This document shows, piece after piece, positions 55,359-64,000 of a stretch of DNA of 64,000 nt. Below the pieces are notes generated by a model that ran no database searches, was not told where the DNA came from, and saw only the letters and a list, made by a program, of their open reading frames with translations. Source of the DNA: Brasilonema angustatum HA4187-MV1 (lineage in GTDB: Bacteria > Cyanobacteriota > Cyanobacteriia > Cyanobacteriales > Nostocaceae). A program made the translations under genes and the position numbers. How positions within the stretch are numbered: the stretch's first letter is position 1; every line of letters begins with the position of its first letter. The DNA lies in assembly GCA_019359695.1 (NCBI GenBank), contig JAHHGV010000001.1, positions 1 through 64,000 on the forward strand, written 5' to 3'.

Positions 55359-58067
55359 GTGAGTGTTGCAGTTGAAAAGTTAATCACATCGGATATAGTA
55401 AAACCAGCTCGTTACTTAGGTAACGAGCTCTTAGCAATTCATAAGCCTTGGTATACGGCAGAAATCCATTGGGTTCTAACATACCCGGAAATTTATGAAG
55501 TGGGCGCATCCAATTTAGGACACATTATCCTTTATAATATACTGAATGCCCAACCGCGTCAGTTGTGCGATCGCGCTTACCTACCAGGATCAGATCTAGC
55601 AAGAAAACTACGGGCAACAAAGACACCATTGTTCGCCGTAGAATCTAGGCGAACACTAAGCGAATTTGACATTATAGGCTTTAGCCTCAGTTATGAACTC
55701 GGAGCAACCAACATTTTAGAAATGTTGGACTTAGCTGGAATTCCCTTAACTTGGCAAGAACGCCTGGAAGTCAAGACAAATGAAGCAGGGGGCGCAGAGG
55801 AAAACAATATTTCTTCATCCTCTAGTTACCCCCTGATTTTTGCAGGGGGACAGACAGCGACATCCAATCCGGAACCATACGCTGACTTCTTCGACTTCTT
55901 CGCCTTAGGAGATGGTGAGGAACTGTTGCCAGAAATCGGCTTAGTCTTGGAAGAAGGTAAAAAAGCAGGACTGAATCGTAAAGAATTGTTGCTGGATTTA
56001 GCGCAGATACCAGGCGTCTATGTTCCTCTGTTTTATGATATGGCAGAGGATGGGTCAGTTCATCCTAACAACCCAGATGTCCCAAAACAAGTTGTGCGGC
56101 GCATAGCAAGCCCAATGCCAGCTTATTCTATAGGGTTAGTTCCCTATATCGAGCCAGTGCATGACCGCCTGACAATTGAAATTAGGCGTGGTTGTACTCG
56201 TGGGTGTCGCTTCTGCCAACCAGGAATGCTGACTCGACCAGCACGAGATGTGGAACCGCAAAAGGTGGTGGAAGTAATAGATTCGGGAATGCGGCAAACA
56301 GGTTACAATGAATTCTCTTTACTATCCCTAAGTTGTTCTGATTATTTATCCTTACCAGCAGTGGGGATGGAAATTAAAAATAGGCTAAAAGATGAGAATA
56401 TTTCTCTTTCTTTACCAAGCCAACGAGTTGATAGATTTGATGAAAATATTGCCAACATCCTTGGTGGTGTAAGGCAAGGAGGGCTGACTTTTGCTCCAGA
56501 AGCAGGAAGTCAAAGGATGCGAGATATTATCAACAAAGGTTTGACGAATGAAGAACTGCTGCGGGGTGTAAAAACAGCTTGGGAACAAGGATGGGACAAA
56601 ATTAAGCTTTATTTTATGATTGGCTTGCCAGGTGAAACTGATACTGATGTGTTAGGGATCGCAGAAACGGTAAGCTGGTTACAAAGGGAGTGTCGAGCCA
56701 AAAACAGAAGATCACTGTCATTTAACTTAACAATCTCTAACTTTACGCCCAAGCCCCATACACCTTTTCAGTGGCACTCTGTTTCTACTGCTGAGTTTAA
56801 GCGCAAGCAAGACTTACTGCGCCAAGCATTCCGCCGCATCAAAGGCGTGAAGGTAAATTTCACTGATGTCCGTATTTCAGCAATGGAAGATTTTATCGGA
56901 CGAGGCGATCGCCGCCTAGCCCCGGTATTGCGCCGTGCTTGGGAATTAGGTGCAGGCATGGATTCTTGGTTTGAAAGTGTAGAAAAAGCATTCAGGGCTT
57001 GGGAACAAGCCATCTCGGAAGCTGGTTTAGATTGGAAATATCGCCTAGTGGAGAAGGGTGAGTGGAACTTGTTTGCAACAACAGCAGACAAGGAGAAAGA
57101 AAAGGAGGAAACGAGCAAAAAAGAAAACCAAGCATTGACTGCCTGGATCCCCTGCCTTGATTCACCCCTGCCTTGGGACCACATTAACACTGGTATAGAG
57201 AAAAAATGGCTTAAGGAAGATTTGCAACGCGCTCTAGAAGCAGCAACTGTGCCAGATTGCTCTTTTGAAAGTTGTTCTCACTGTGGCGTGTGTGGCACTG
57301 ACTTTGGTCATAATGTTGTGATAGAGCCGCCTTCTATCCCAGAATTTGCGGGTGAGTTTGTCCCAAATACGACCAAAGTACAACGGCTGCGTGTCTGGTT
57401 TGGTAAGCAAGGGGGTTTGGCTTTAGTCGGACACTTAGATTTGATGCGCTTATTTGATAGATCTGTGCGACGCGCCGGATTGCCAATTTCTTTTACTGGT
57501 GGGTTTCATCCAACCCCTCGCATTTCTATAGCCCATGCTTTGCCTTTGGGAACCACCAGCAGTGGTGAAATTGTAGATTTTGAGCTAACACAGCTAGTTG
57601 ACTTGGAAAGTTTTCGCCAAAAATTAGCTGATGCTCTGCCATTAGATATTCCCATATATCAGGTGCAAGAGCTAGATTTAAAAGCAAGTGCTGCAAACCA
57701 AGCTCTAGAAGCTAGTGAGTATCTCATAACCGTGGCTTGCCTTATTGAGGCCACACCAGTACAATGGCAAGGTTGGGTCGAAACCATCAAAGCCAAAGAT
57801 GAGTTTTGGTGGGAACACACAACTAAGTCAGGCAAAACTCAGTTGGTAAATCTGCGCGATCGCTTATTTGAGTTAGAATTAGTAGAGTTGCCAAAACACC
57901 GAGATCATCAGGATGAACCTGTAGTTATCCTGCGATATGTAGGTAGCTGTCGGCATGATGGGGTGCTGTTGCGTCCCGAACAAGTCCTGTTTATGCTGGA
58001 ACAAGTAGCAGATACAGAATTCAATCTGCTGCAAATTCACCGGAATCGGCTGATTTTGGCAGTTTAG
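55359..58067 (+). CDS. TIGR03960-type radical SAM protein fused to DUF2344 domain
   Basis: A 902-residue protein. The N-terminal two thirds are a TIGR03960-type radical SAM module: EIYEVGASNLGHIILYNILN (B12-binding-like), then CTRGCRFC in IEIRRGCTRGCRFCQPGML (CX3CX2C), and GLTFAPEAGSQRMRDIINKG. The last 230 residues (RLRVWFGKQGGLALVGHLDLMRLF, GFHPTPRISIAHALPLG) are the DUF2344/TIGR03936 domain. Elsewhere these are separate genes; the fused form and its position before rne are usual in cyanobacteria. The start is a GTG at 55359. Reaction unknown. Confidence 0.88.
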   Translation: MSVAVEKLITSDIVKPARYLGNELLAIHKPWYTAEIHWVLTYPEIYEVGASNLGHIILYNILNAQPRQLCDRAYLPGSDLARKLRATKTPLFAVESRRTLSEFDIIGFSLSYELGATNILEMLDLAGIPLTWQERLEVKTNEAGGAEENNISSSSSYPLIFAGGQTATSNPEPYADFFDFFALGDGEELLPEIGLVLEEGKKAGLNRKELLLDLAQIPGVYVPLFYDMAEDGSVHPNNPDVPKQVVRRIASPMPAYSIGLVPYIEPVHDRLTIEIRRGCTRGCRFCQPGMLTRPARDVEPQKVVEVIDSGMRQTGYNEFSLLSLSCSDYLSLPAVGMEIKNRLKDENISLSLPSQRVDRFDENIANILGGVRQGGLTFAPEAGSQRMRDIINKGLTNEELLRGVKTAWEQGWDKIKLYFMIGLPGETDTDVLGIAETVSWLQRECRAKNRRSLSFNLTISNFTPKPHTPFQWHSVSTAEFKRKQDLLRQAFRRIKGVKVNFTDVRISAMEDFIGRGDRRLAPVLRRAWELGAGMDSWFESVEKAFRAWEQAISEAGLDWKYRLVEKGEWNLFATTADKEKEKEETSKKENQALTAWIPCLDSPLPWDHINTGIEKKWLKEDLQRALEAATVPDCSFESCSHCGVCGTDFGHNVVIEPPSIPEFAGEFVPNTTKVQRLRVWFGKQGGLALVGHLDLMRLFDRSVRRAGLPISFTGGFHPTPRISIAHALPLGTTSSGEIVDFELTQLVDLESFRQKLADALPLDIPIYQVQELDLKASAANQALEASEYLITVACLIEATPVQWQGWVETIKAKDEFWWEHTTKSGKTQLVNLRDRLFELELVELPKHRDHQDEPVVILRYVGSCRHDGVLLRPEQVLFMLEQVADTEFNLLQIHRNRLILAV

Positions 58068-59047
58068 TTTTTTGGGGGCAATTTGCTAGTAATTGCCCTG
58101 TTGTAGTACCTTTGGGTAATTGATTTTTAACAAGGTTGCGTTAGAATGGAATCAAGAGAAATTTTCTGGCGCTGCATTGAGTGGACTGATTCACTACCCT
58201 GATACTCAGGGCGCAAAAGCAAAGATATTAGAGTGAAACGATTAGCGGGTTTTTTATCTAAGACAAACACCAGGCAGATTAATAACACTCTCTTTGAGCT
58301 CGGCTCGTGAATTAGCTTTTCCCCAACAGTAGGCTCGCTGGCTTCTCTGATTCTATGATTTTTAAAATTAATTGAATGCCCAATCTACAATTTAGGTAGT
58401 CCGAGTAACGAGTACCGAGTGTTGAGTCACGAGTGGCGAGTGCTGAGTGTAAATAACCCAGTACTAACCCTTCAGGTATCTTCTCCATCAGACGCTAGTT
58501 TGTAAGTCCCAAAGGAATACGCTGCGCTTACGCGCCAAGTGTTATGACCAGGGGAACCAAGCTAGTTCCTTTAACCGGACGCCACATGTACCGAGTATCG
58601 GTACAGCCGCAAGGGCGCAGTGGCTTAGGAACCCGCAAGGGTGGACTGGCTCCCCAAAGGCGCACAGCCGCAAGTAACTCACAAAACGCCGCTTGCTATA
58701 ACCGCTTGAGGCAAGCCAGTTTCCAAGGGTGGGGGAAACCCTCGCACTTTCATTAGCTCCCCAAAGGCGTAGTGGCTTCTCAAAACTCATAACTCAGAAC
58801 TCCGCACTTTCCAGCGATTGGGTATTGCATCAAAAATTAACCACAGACGGTTCATTAAATTGCTTAAATAATATGCAACCGTTCTGGATGGATCAGGCTT
58901 GTGAACGCAGTCAAGCGCCTAAGTAGCTTTCTAAGTTTTTTGTGAGCGCAACTTTTACCAGCAGCGCATAAGCAGGCTTGTAGCGGCCAGAGGTATAACA
59001 AACTGCCAAGTCTATTAATGCTGCCAGTTTTTGAGGACAATAATTGA
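58068..59047. repeat. 980-nt repeat-rich spacer before rne
   Basis: Contains the seven-unit GAGTNNN array (58403-58451) and a GC-rich dispersed repeat mosaic (about 58500-58790). Sequence from about 58800 to 59047 probably forms the rne promoter and 5' UTR, which is long in cyanobacterial rne genes and can be a target for autoregulation. Small frames here are repeat by-products. Confidence 0.55.
58403..58451. repeat. GAGTNNN heptamer array, seven units
   Basis: Seven consecutive heptamers share GAGT and vary in the last three bases: AAC, ACC, GTT, CAC, GGC, GCT, GTA. This is an STRR-like array in which only four of seven positions are conserved. Confidence 0.8.
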
Positions 59048-61174
59048 ATGCCAAAACAAATTATCATCGCGGAACAGCATCAAATTGCTGCAGTATTTTC
59101 TGAAGACCAGATACAAGAACTCGTAGTAGCCACAGGACATCACCAAATAGGTGATATCTACCTAGGAGTAGTGGAAAATGTACTACCTGGGATAGATGCG
59201 GCTTTTGTTAATATAGGCGATCCAGAGCGCAATGGGTTTATTCATGTCACTGACTTAGGGCCCCTACGACTGAGACGTACAGCAGCGGCTATTACAGAAT
59301 TATTAACACCGCAGCAAAAAGTATTAGTACAAGTGATGAAAGAGCCAACAGGTACTAAAGGACCAAGGCTCACCGGGAACATTACCTTGCCAGGACGCTA
59401 CGTTGTACTAATGCCATACGGTCGGGGAGTCAATTTATCACGGCGAATTAGGAGTGAAAGCGAGCGTAACCGTTTGCGTGCGCTAGCAATTTTGATTAAA
59501 CCAGCAGGGATGGGTTTGTTAGTTCGTACCGAAGCCGAAGGCAAACCAGAAGAAGCGATTATCGAAGATTTAGAATTGCTGCAAAAGCAATGGGAAGCAA
59601 TTCAGCAAGAAGCACAATCAACGCGTCCCCCAGCGCTCTTAAATCGGGATGATGATTTTATCCAGCGCGTACTGCGAGATATGTATGGCGCAGATGTAAA
59701 CAGAATTGTGGTAGACTCCAGTACTGGTTTGAAGCGAGTGAAGCAGTACTTGCAAAACTGGAGTGGTGGACAAACACCGCAAGGGGTGTTAATAGATCAT
59801 CACCGCGATCGCGCACCCATTTTAGAGTACTTCCGCATTAATGCTGCAATTAAAGAAGCTCTCAAGCCCAGAGTAGACTTACCTTCTGGAGGCTACATTA
59901 TTATCGAGCCGACAGAAGCATTAACAGTGATAGATGTCAACTCTGGTTCATTCACGCGATCAGCAACAGCGAGAGAAACTGTTTTATGGACCAACTGCGA
60001 AGCCGCCACAGAAATTGCTCGTCAGCTGCGGTTGCGAAATGTTGCAGGAGTGATTGTCGTTGATTTTATTGATATGGAATCGCGGCGTGACCAACTGCAT
60101 GTTCTAGAACATTTCAACAAATCACTAAAAGCAGACAAAGCTCGTCCCCAGATTGCCCAACTCACTGAGTTAGGTTTAGTAGAACTCACTCGCAAACGTC
60201 AAGGTCAAAATATTTACGAATTGTTTGGTGCAGTTTGTTCCACCTGCGGCGGTTTAGGGCACATTGTCCATTTACCAGGAGAAACTGAAAGCCGACCCCT
60301 CGCACCAACAGAATTACCAGACCGCTTTGCATCCTCCTTGCCTTATAAAGAACCACGTCTGCCAGTTACTCGACCGACTGAACCACGAGAAACCTTGGAA
60401 GGATATGGGGAAGCATACGAGAGTGACAATGATTTGGCTACTTTGAATCTAGTCAATCATCCCAGCTACCAAGAAATGACTGATAGCAGAAAGCGTCGTA
60501 CCCGCCGTAGTACTCGCATAGAAAGGCTAAATGGGGGAAATGGCAAAGATGAACCACGGGTTGGGGCTAATAACCCTCTGGCGTTTCTGAACGAGACAGA
60601 CTTGGAAATAGATGATGAGCCCGAACTTCCCACCCCATCAGAAGTTTCCTCACCCAGCATTAGCAAACCTTCTTGGGGTAGTGACAGAGTCATCGAACGT
60701 AGCCATAAAGTAGTGACAAAGGTAGAGCCAATCAAGCCAGTGGTAGAACCACCGGAGATTGTAACTGTAGAAATGTCGTCTCAAGAACAGGATGTCTACG
60801 CCCAGATGGGAGTTTCTCCATTGGAAAAATTGAGTCGGGAGGTCAGAAATCCCAAATCTGTTATTATCAACGTCACCCTGCCTGGGCACAGTCCTGCAAC
60901 AGCAACTGAATCAACCTCAGAATCACCTGTATCTAGTAGAGTCACTGCTGTAGTCACACCCGAGCTACCAACCGAATCAATTCCAGAAACGACATCTGAT
61001 GTATCGGGTGATGTATCGGGTGATGTATCGGGTGATGTATCGGGTAATGTATCGGATCTTCCCGTAATGAGAGAAGATGAAAGTGAAGTAACCAGCAGCC
61101 TAAGTGATAAGCGCCGCCGTCGCCGTCGTTCTTCCTCTGTGGAGACTGATACATCAACTGAATCTGAAAGTTAA
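59048..61174 (+). CDS. rne: Ribonuclease E/G
   Basis: Essential endoribonuclease for mRNA decay and rRNA/tRNA processing. The 708-residue protein has an S1 RNA-binding domain (about 35-120, GDIYLGVVENVLPGIDAAFVNIG). The DNase I-like catalytic core follows, with LTVIDVNSGSFT and VVDFIDMES carrying the Mg-binding Asp pair, and the zinc-link CSTCGG near residue 400. The noncatalytic C-terminal region has five 12-nt repeats (VSGD, 60998-61057) and ends near KRRRRRRSSS, the Arg-rich motif known in cyanobacterial RNase E to bind PNPase. rnhB follows after 7 nt. Confidence 0.96.
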   Translation: MPKQIIIAEQHQIAAVFSEDQIQELVVATGHHQIGDIYLGVVENVLPGIDAAFVNIGDPERNGFIHVTDLGPLRLRRTAAAITELLTPQQKVLVQVMKEPTGTKGPRLTGNITLPGRYVVLMPYGRGVNLSRRIRSESERNRLRALAILIKPAGMGLLVRTEAEGKPEEAIIEDLELLQKQWEAIQQEAQSTRPPALLNRDDDFIQRVLRDMYGADVNRIVVDSSTGLKRVKQYLQNWSGGQTPQGVLIDHHRDRAPILEYFRINAAIKEALKPRVDLPSGGYIIIEPTEALTVIDVNSGSFTRSATARETVLWTNCEAATEIARQLRLRNVAGVIVVDFIDMESRRDQLHVLEHFNKSLKADKARPQIAQLTELGLVELTRKRQGQNIYELFGAVCSTCGGLGHIVHLPGETESRPLAPTELPDRFASSLPYKEPRLPVTRPTEPRETLEGYGEAYESDNDLATLNLVNHPSYQEMTDSRKRRTRRSTRIERLNGGNGKDEPRVGANNPLAFLNETDLEIDDEPELPTPSEVSSPSISKPSWGSDRVIERSHKVVTKVEPIKPVVEPPEIVTVEMSSQEQDVYAQMGVSPLEKLSREVRNPKSVIINVTLPGHSPATATESTSESPVSSRVTAVVTPELPTESIPETTSDVSGDVSGDVSGDVSGNVSDLPVMREDESEVTSSLSDKRRRRRRSSSVETDTSTESES
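60998..61057 (+). repeat. 12-nt tandem repeat inside rne
   Basis: Four copies of GATGTATCGGGT and one variant AATGTATCGGAT encode VSGD-type units in the disordered tail of RNase E. Copy number is likely to vary by slippage without breaking the frame. Confidence 0.9.
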
Positions 61175-61181
61175 GAAACTT

Positions 61182-61865
61182 ATGATTAAGACGGAGCAAA
61201 CTGTCACTTCTACTGGGTTGTCAGCACCCAACACACAGATGAAGTGGCTAGATTTTTCCATGCTGTCAACCACTCAAGGGCTGATTGCAGGTGTGGATGA
61301 AGTGGGACGAGGTGCCCTGTTTGGTCCTGTGGTAGCAGCAGCAGTGATACTACCAGATAGCGCTTTATCACAACTCATTACAGCTGAAATTAAAGATAGT
61401 AAAAAGCTATCCAGTTCTCGAAGAGTGCGGCTAGCGCAACAAATCTGTGCGCTGGCTATAGACTGGAAAATCGGTTTTGCTTCAACAGCTGAAATTGACC
61501 AGATGAATATTCTTCAAGCAACAATGCTAGCAATGAAGCGGGCTGTTCTCAAATTAAAGGTGCAGCCTTCTTTGTGTTTAATTGATGGCAATCAGTTAGT
61601 AAAAGACTTGCCACTGACACAACAAACGATAATCAAGGGAGATGAGCGCTCTATTGCTATTGCCTCTGCTAGTATTATTGCAAAAGTTTGGCGTGATGAC
61701 CTTATACTTCGCCTCGCTTCTAAGTATTCCATGTATGACTTAGAACGTAACAAGGGTTATGGAAGTCAACGACATCTGATTGCACTGCAACAGCACGGAC
61801 CCTCACCATTACATCGCAAGTCCTTTCGTCCTTGTCAAATAACGATACTTAGTTGTGCTAAATAG
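61182..61865 (+). CDS. rnhB: Ribonuclease HII
   Basis: Cleaves RNA in RNA/DNA hybrids and single ribonucleotides in DNA. The 227-residue product has the RNase HII core AGVDEVGRGALFGPVVAAAV (catalytic Asp-Glu), IKDSKKLSSSRR, CLIDGNQLV (Asp) and IIAKVWRDDLIL (Asp pair). A 45-residue N-terminal extension precedes the core. I choose the ATG at 61182, 7 nt after the rne stop; an in-frame ATG at 61104 would overlap rne by 71 nt and add unrelated residues. The close spacing to rne implies co-transcription. Confidence 0.93.
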   Translation: MIKTEQTVTSTGLSAPNTQMKWLDFSMLSTTQGLIAGVDEVGRGALFGPVVAAAVILPDSALSQLITAEIKDSKKLSSSRRVRLAQQICALAIDWKIGFASTAEIDQMNILQATMLAMKRAVLKLKVQPSLCLIDGNQLVKDLPLTQQTIIKGDERSIAIASASIIAKVWRDDLILRLASKYSMYDLERNKGYGSQRHLIALQQHGPSPLHRKSFRPCQITILSCAK

Positions 61866-62143
61866 AACTTATCCATAGTTGTTGATCACAACTACTTTAT
61901 GTACTTTGGTGCTTCTATCAACACAAACACCTTTTATTTCCCCGCAAACGTATATTTGGAGCTAGTCGATCCTACGAATGTATTAGATCTCTCCATAAAT
62001 TAAACATTAACCTAGACAGCACAAGGGTTTGAAATTAGTTTTCAAAGATGTCTATTGATTTCAGTCAACAGTGTGACATCTGCATAAGTCTCTGTACATC
62101 TGTAGTTGATGATAATTGTGTGTTCATAAACACTAAAACTTTT
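61866..62143. other. Spacer with DUF3598 5' relic
   Basis: 278 nt between the convergent rnhB and DUF1997 genes. Its main content is the second copy (61982-62057) of the DUF3598 5' region. Confidence 0.5.
61982..62057 (-). pseudogene. Vestigial copy of the DUF3598 gene 5' end (copy B)
   Basis: On the minus strand this matches 27131-27055: the same leader, then ATG-GAG-AGA-TCT-AAT (MERSN in both copies), after which similarity ends and this copy runs into a stop (TAG) four codons later. The leader and start of a duplicated DUF3598 gene seem to remain while the body is gone. Confidence 0.6.
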
Positions 62144-62731
62144 TCATAATTGCTCTGGTTTGAAGAGCGGCATACTTTTATCCTCAAGCGCTTTTTCTCG
62201 CGTTTGCAATGTCACCCAACGGCAGTAATCTCCTAGAAGTTGATGTAGTAATCTTTGCTTAATTGTTAGCAAAACACTTTTGAGCAAACCATTGCCTGTT
62301 GCTTCTAGTATTGGCTTAGGCGTATAGCAAAATGGTGGGGGGAAGTCTACCAACACTTCTAAATCGGCTCTTCCTTTGATCACGGTGCTAGTAACTTGCG
62401 GTTCTGGCAATAGATACCCTTTCAAATTCAATGTAAAGCGCTGGTTAATATACTCTACACCAAGGATTTCACAATTTAGCGAGCGTAGATAAATCGTTCC
62501 ATTTGATTCAGCCCAGACTCTCATGTCTACAGTTGGTTGAATACTTAGTGACATAAAGTTCAGAGGACGCATTTTCAACCGAAAGACTTCATCGGAAAGC
62601 TGTTGGATACGGCTAGGGTCAACTAAAGCGTTAACCAAGCGTTGAGGTTGACGTAAGTAGTGCTGAATTGGAATGGGCTGTTCTGGAATAGCAATTTCGA
62701 TTGATTGATAGGCAGTAAATCGAGTAGACAT
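62144..62731 (-). CDS. DUF1997 family protein
   Basis: A cyanobacterial/plastid family of unknown function. From the Met at 62731 the product has 195 residues: STRFTASQ-like start, IPIQHYLRQPQRLVNALVDPSRI, LKMRPLNFMSLSIQPTVDMRVWAESNG, and a C-terminal ATGNGLLKSVLLTIKQRLLHQLLGDY. An upstream in-frame ATG (62779) adds 16 basic, hydrophobic residues not expected in the family. The START-like alternation of strands and a C-terminal helix suggests a ligand- or pigment-binding fold, which is inference. Confidence 0.85.
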   Translation of the reverse strand: MSTRFTAYQSIEIAIPEQPIPIQHYLRQPQRLVNALVDPSRIQQLSDEVFRLKMRPLNFMSLSIQPTVDMRVWAESNGTIYLRSLNCEILGVEYINQRFTLNLKGYLLPEPQVTSTVIKGRADLEVLVDFPPPFCYTPKPILEATGNGLLKSVLLTIKQRLLHQLLGDYCRWVTLQTREKALEDKSMPLFKPEQL

Positions 62732-63079
62732 GAGTTTTTTAAAATATCTGTTAAATAATTGTAATATTTTCTTAAACATTTGTGTTCGTCATAAGTCATA
62801 AGCCATTAGGAGGGAGCGCGGTTGATTCTCAATTACTTGTACTTATTGACATATAAACCAGCCTATGCATGCAAAGCAACCTTCGGTACGAAGCGCCCCA
62901 GCAGACTTTGGCGCTCTTGCAACGCGCTCCGTTCATTACTCATTTGTGTGGAAAGAAGTTTATTATGTCTGATAACAAGTCACAACACTCAATATAAATA
63001 AAATTCCCTCCATCCACTTGATTGCTAACGTCAACTGACTTCACGCGAGTGGTCAACTATCCACACAAAACTAAACTTT
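62732..63079. other. Divergent spacer, DUF1997 and pheA genes
   Basis: 348 nt with a short GC-rich repeat-like patch (about 62880-62935). No gene is seen. It holds both promoters. Confidence 0.35.
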
Positions 63080-63970
63080 ATGAATCTATCGATTGCACAC
63101 TTAGGACCTCCAGGTACTTACACAGAACAAGCCGCTCTTTTTTATCTCAATTGGTTGACGAAAAATACGGAAGTTGAGGCTATGTTATGCCCTTATCCCA
63201 GTAATGCTCAGACATTACGAGCCGTTGCCCAAAAAGAGGCACAATTGGCTGTTGTACCTGTGGAAAATTCTATTGAAGGCAGTGTGACCATGACACTGGA
63301 TACATTATGGCAACTAGATAGTTTGCAAGTTCAGTTGGCTGTGGTTATGCCCATTTCTCATACATTAATTTCTTGTGCTCAAAGCTTAGAAAATATCAAA
63401 ACAGTTTATTCTCATCCACAAGGCTTAGCACAATGTCAAGTATGGTTGGAGAGGTTTCTCCCCAGTGTAGAGCTGATTCCAACGAATTCCACCACTGAGG
63501 CGCTACTGCAACTCAAGCAAGACTTAACTGCTGCAGCTATTTCATCCCAACGGGCAGCGCAACTCTACAACTTGCCAATAATAGCTAGCGGGATTAACGA
63601 CTATCCCGGAAACTGTACTCGTTTTTGGGTTGTCAGTCAAAATCATTTACCAATCTCCCATCCCACTATTTTAGAATGTCCTCGTCACACATCCATTGCT
63701 TTTAGTGTTCCTGCTAACATACCAGGAGCGTTAGCGAAACCTCTACAGGTATTAGCTCGTCTAAGTATTAATCTCAGTAAAATTGAATCTCGCCCAACAA
63801 AACGTTCTCTTGGGGAATACCTATTTTTTATTGATTTGGAAGCAGACGCATCTCAACCACACGTACAATCTGCTTTAGCAGAAATATCTTCTTATACAGA
63901 GATATTAAAAATTTTTGGTAGTTACAATGTTTTACCAATTAACGCTCTTAGTAAAGCAGTTAGTGGTTAA
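63080..63970 (+). CDS. pheA: Prephenate dehydratase
   Basis: Converts prephenate to phenylpyruvate for phenylalanine synthesis. The 296-residue monofunctional form has the catalytic domain first (SIAHLGPPGTYTEQAA, VVPVENSIEGSVTMTLD, and NCTRFWVVSQ with the catalytic Thr-Arg-Phe). An ACT regulatory domain follows (about 205-290: TSIAFSVPANIPGALAKPLQVL, INLSKIESRPTK, GEYLFFIDLEA). The ESRP motif of the ACT domain supports feedback inhibition by phenylalanine. No chorismate mutase domain is fused. The gene ends 30 nt before the window edge. Confidence 0.95.
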   Translation: MNLSIAHLGPPGTYTEQAALFYLNWLTKNTEVEAMLCPYPSNAQTLRAVAQKEAQLAVVPVENSIEGSVTMTLDTLWQLDSLQVQLAVVMPISHTLISCAQSLENIKTVYSHPQGLAQCQVWLERFLPSVELIPTNSTTEALLQLKQDLTAAAISSQRAAQLYNLPIIASGINDYPGNCTRFWVVSQNHLPISHPTILECPRHTSIAFSVPANIPGALAKPLQVLARLSINLSKIESRPTKRSLGEYLFFIDLEADASQPHVQSALAEISSYTEILKIFGSYNVLPINALSKAVSG

Positions 63971-64000
63971 TATTTAGTTGTTATGAAACGACTAATAACC

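Noticed and set aside
56768-57190. 140-codon frame antisense to the radical SAM/DUF2344 gene
   Set aside because: Antisense shadow of a well-supported gene.
58542-58790. Overlapping frames on both strands before rne
   Set aside because: They read through the same dispersed repeat words and have no ribosome site or known motif.
61104-61181. Upstream in-frame start of rnhB
   Set aside because: It overlaps the end of rne and adds residues that are an out-of-frame reading of the rne Arg-rich tail.

Overview
The window comes from a filamentous cyanobacterium, most likely of the order Nostocales. The evidence is many HIP1 octamers (GCGATCGC) inside genes, heptamer short tandem repeats typical of that group, and a set of cyanobacterial genes: Ftn2/ZipN, the GlpX-type bisphosphatase, DUF1830, DUF4079, DUF1997, an RNase E with an arginine-rich tail, and a PSII-associated radical SAM protein. 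Assignment below the order level is not supported by what I can see.

Layout. 1-6.8 kb: cell division (ftn2), central carbon metabolism (pdhA, an aldose-1-epimerase-like gene, class II fbaA) and tRNA-Lys. 6.9-11.5 kb: an orphan double-glycine-leader peptide, a fused deacetylase/phosphodiester-glycosidase exoprotein, a nitrilase-family amidase and repeat debris. 11.6-15.6 kb: a three-gene same-strand cassette of a winged-helix-like protein, a P-loop ATPase and a PD-(D/E)XK nuclease-domain protein. 15.8-19.8 kb: a cupin, pgi, a Uma2 nuclease-like gene and an endonuclease/exonuclease/phosphatase gene. 20-22 kb: a partial branched-chain amino acid ABC transporter. 22.2-26 kb: an accessory island with a broken TRYPCO2-CHAT gene, a 106-bp MITE-like element and a hairpin-bracketed zinc-ribbon transposase fragment. 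26-31 kb: DUF3598, UPF0182 and PEP-CTERM proteins. 31.6-34 kb: hemA and glpX. 34.7-43.8 kb: small metabolic and redox genes (glutaredoxins, tadA, plsC, BolA), a response regulator, an ABC ATPase and small cyanobacterial proteins. 43.8-45 kb: a repeat mosaic. 45-53.1 kb: radical SAM, DUF3857 transglutaminase, DICT protein, pentapeptide protein, a decayed vapBC pair, a CPBP protease and clpS. 53.1-54.9 kb: a gene graveyard, including an LL-diaminopimelate aminotransferase relic split by a 196-bp element with a perfect 10-bp target duplication. 54.9-64 kb: a STAS protein, the radical SAM/DUF2344-rne-rnhB neighbourhood, DUF1997 and pheA.

How the genes relate. Most of the window is conserved single-gene housekeeping with long intergenic spacers full of dispersed repeats. 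Few real operons are visible: livM-livG overlap, rne-rnhB are 7 nt apart, grxC-tadA and bolA-grxD are adjacent, and the 11.6-15.6 kb cassette has gaps of 66 and 70 nt. The best candidates for something less ordinary are that nuclease/ATPase cassette, the disrupted CHAT gene, the zinc-ribbon ORF whose start and stop codons lie in perfect hairpins, and the orphan GG-leader peptide. Several relics (dapL-like, vapBC, a DUF3598 5' end) appear only when intergenic DNA is read in fragments. All homology statements rest on recognition by eye; no database search was run.
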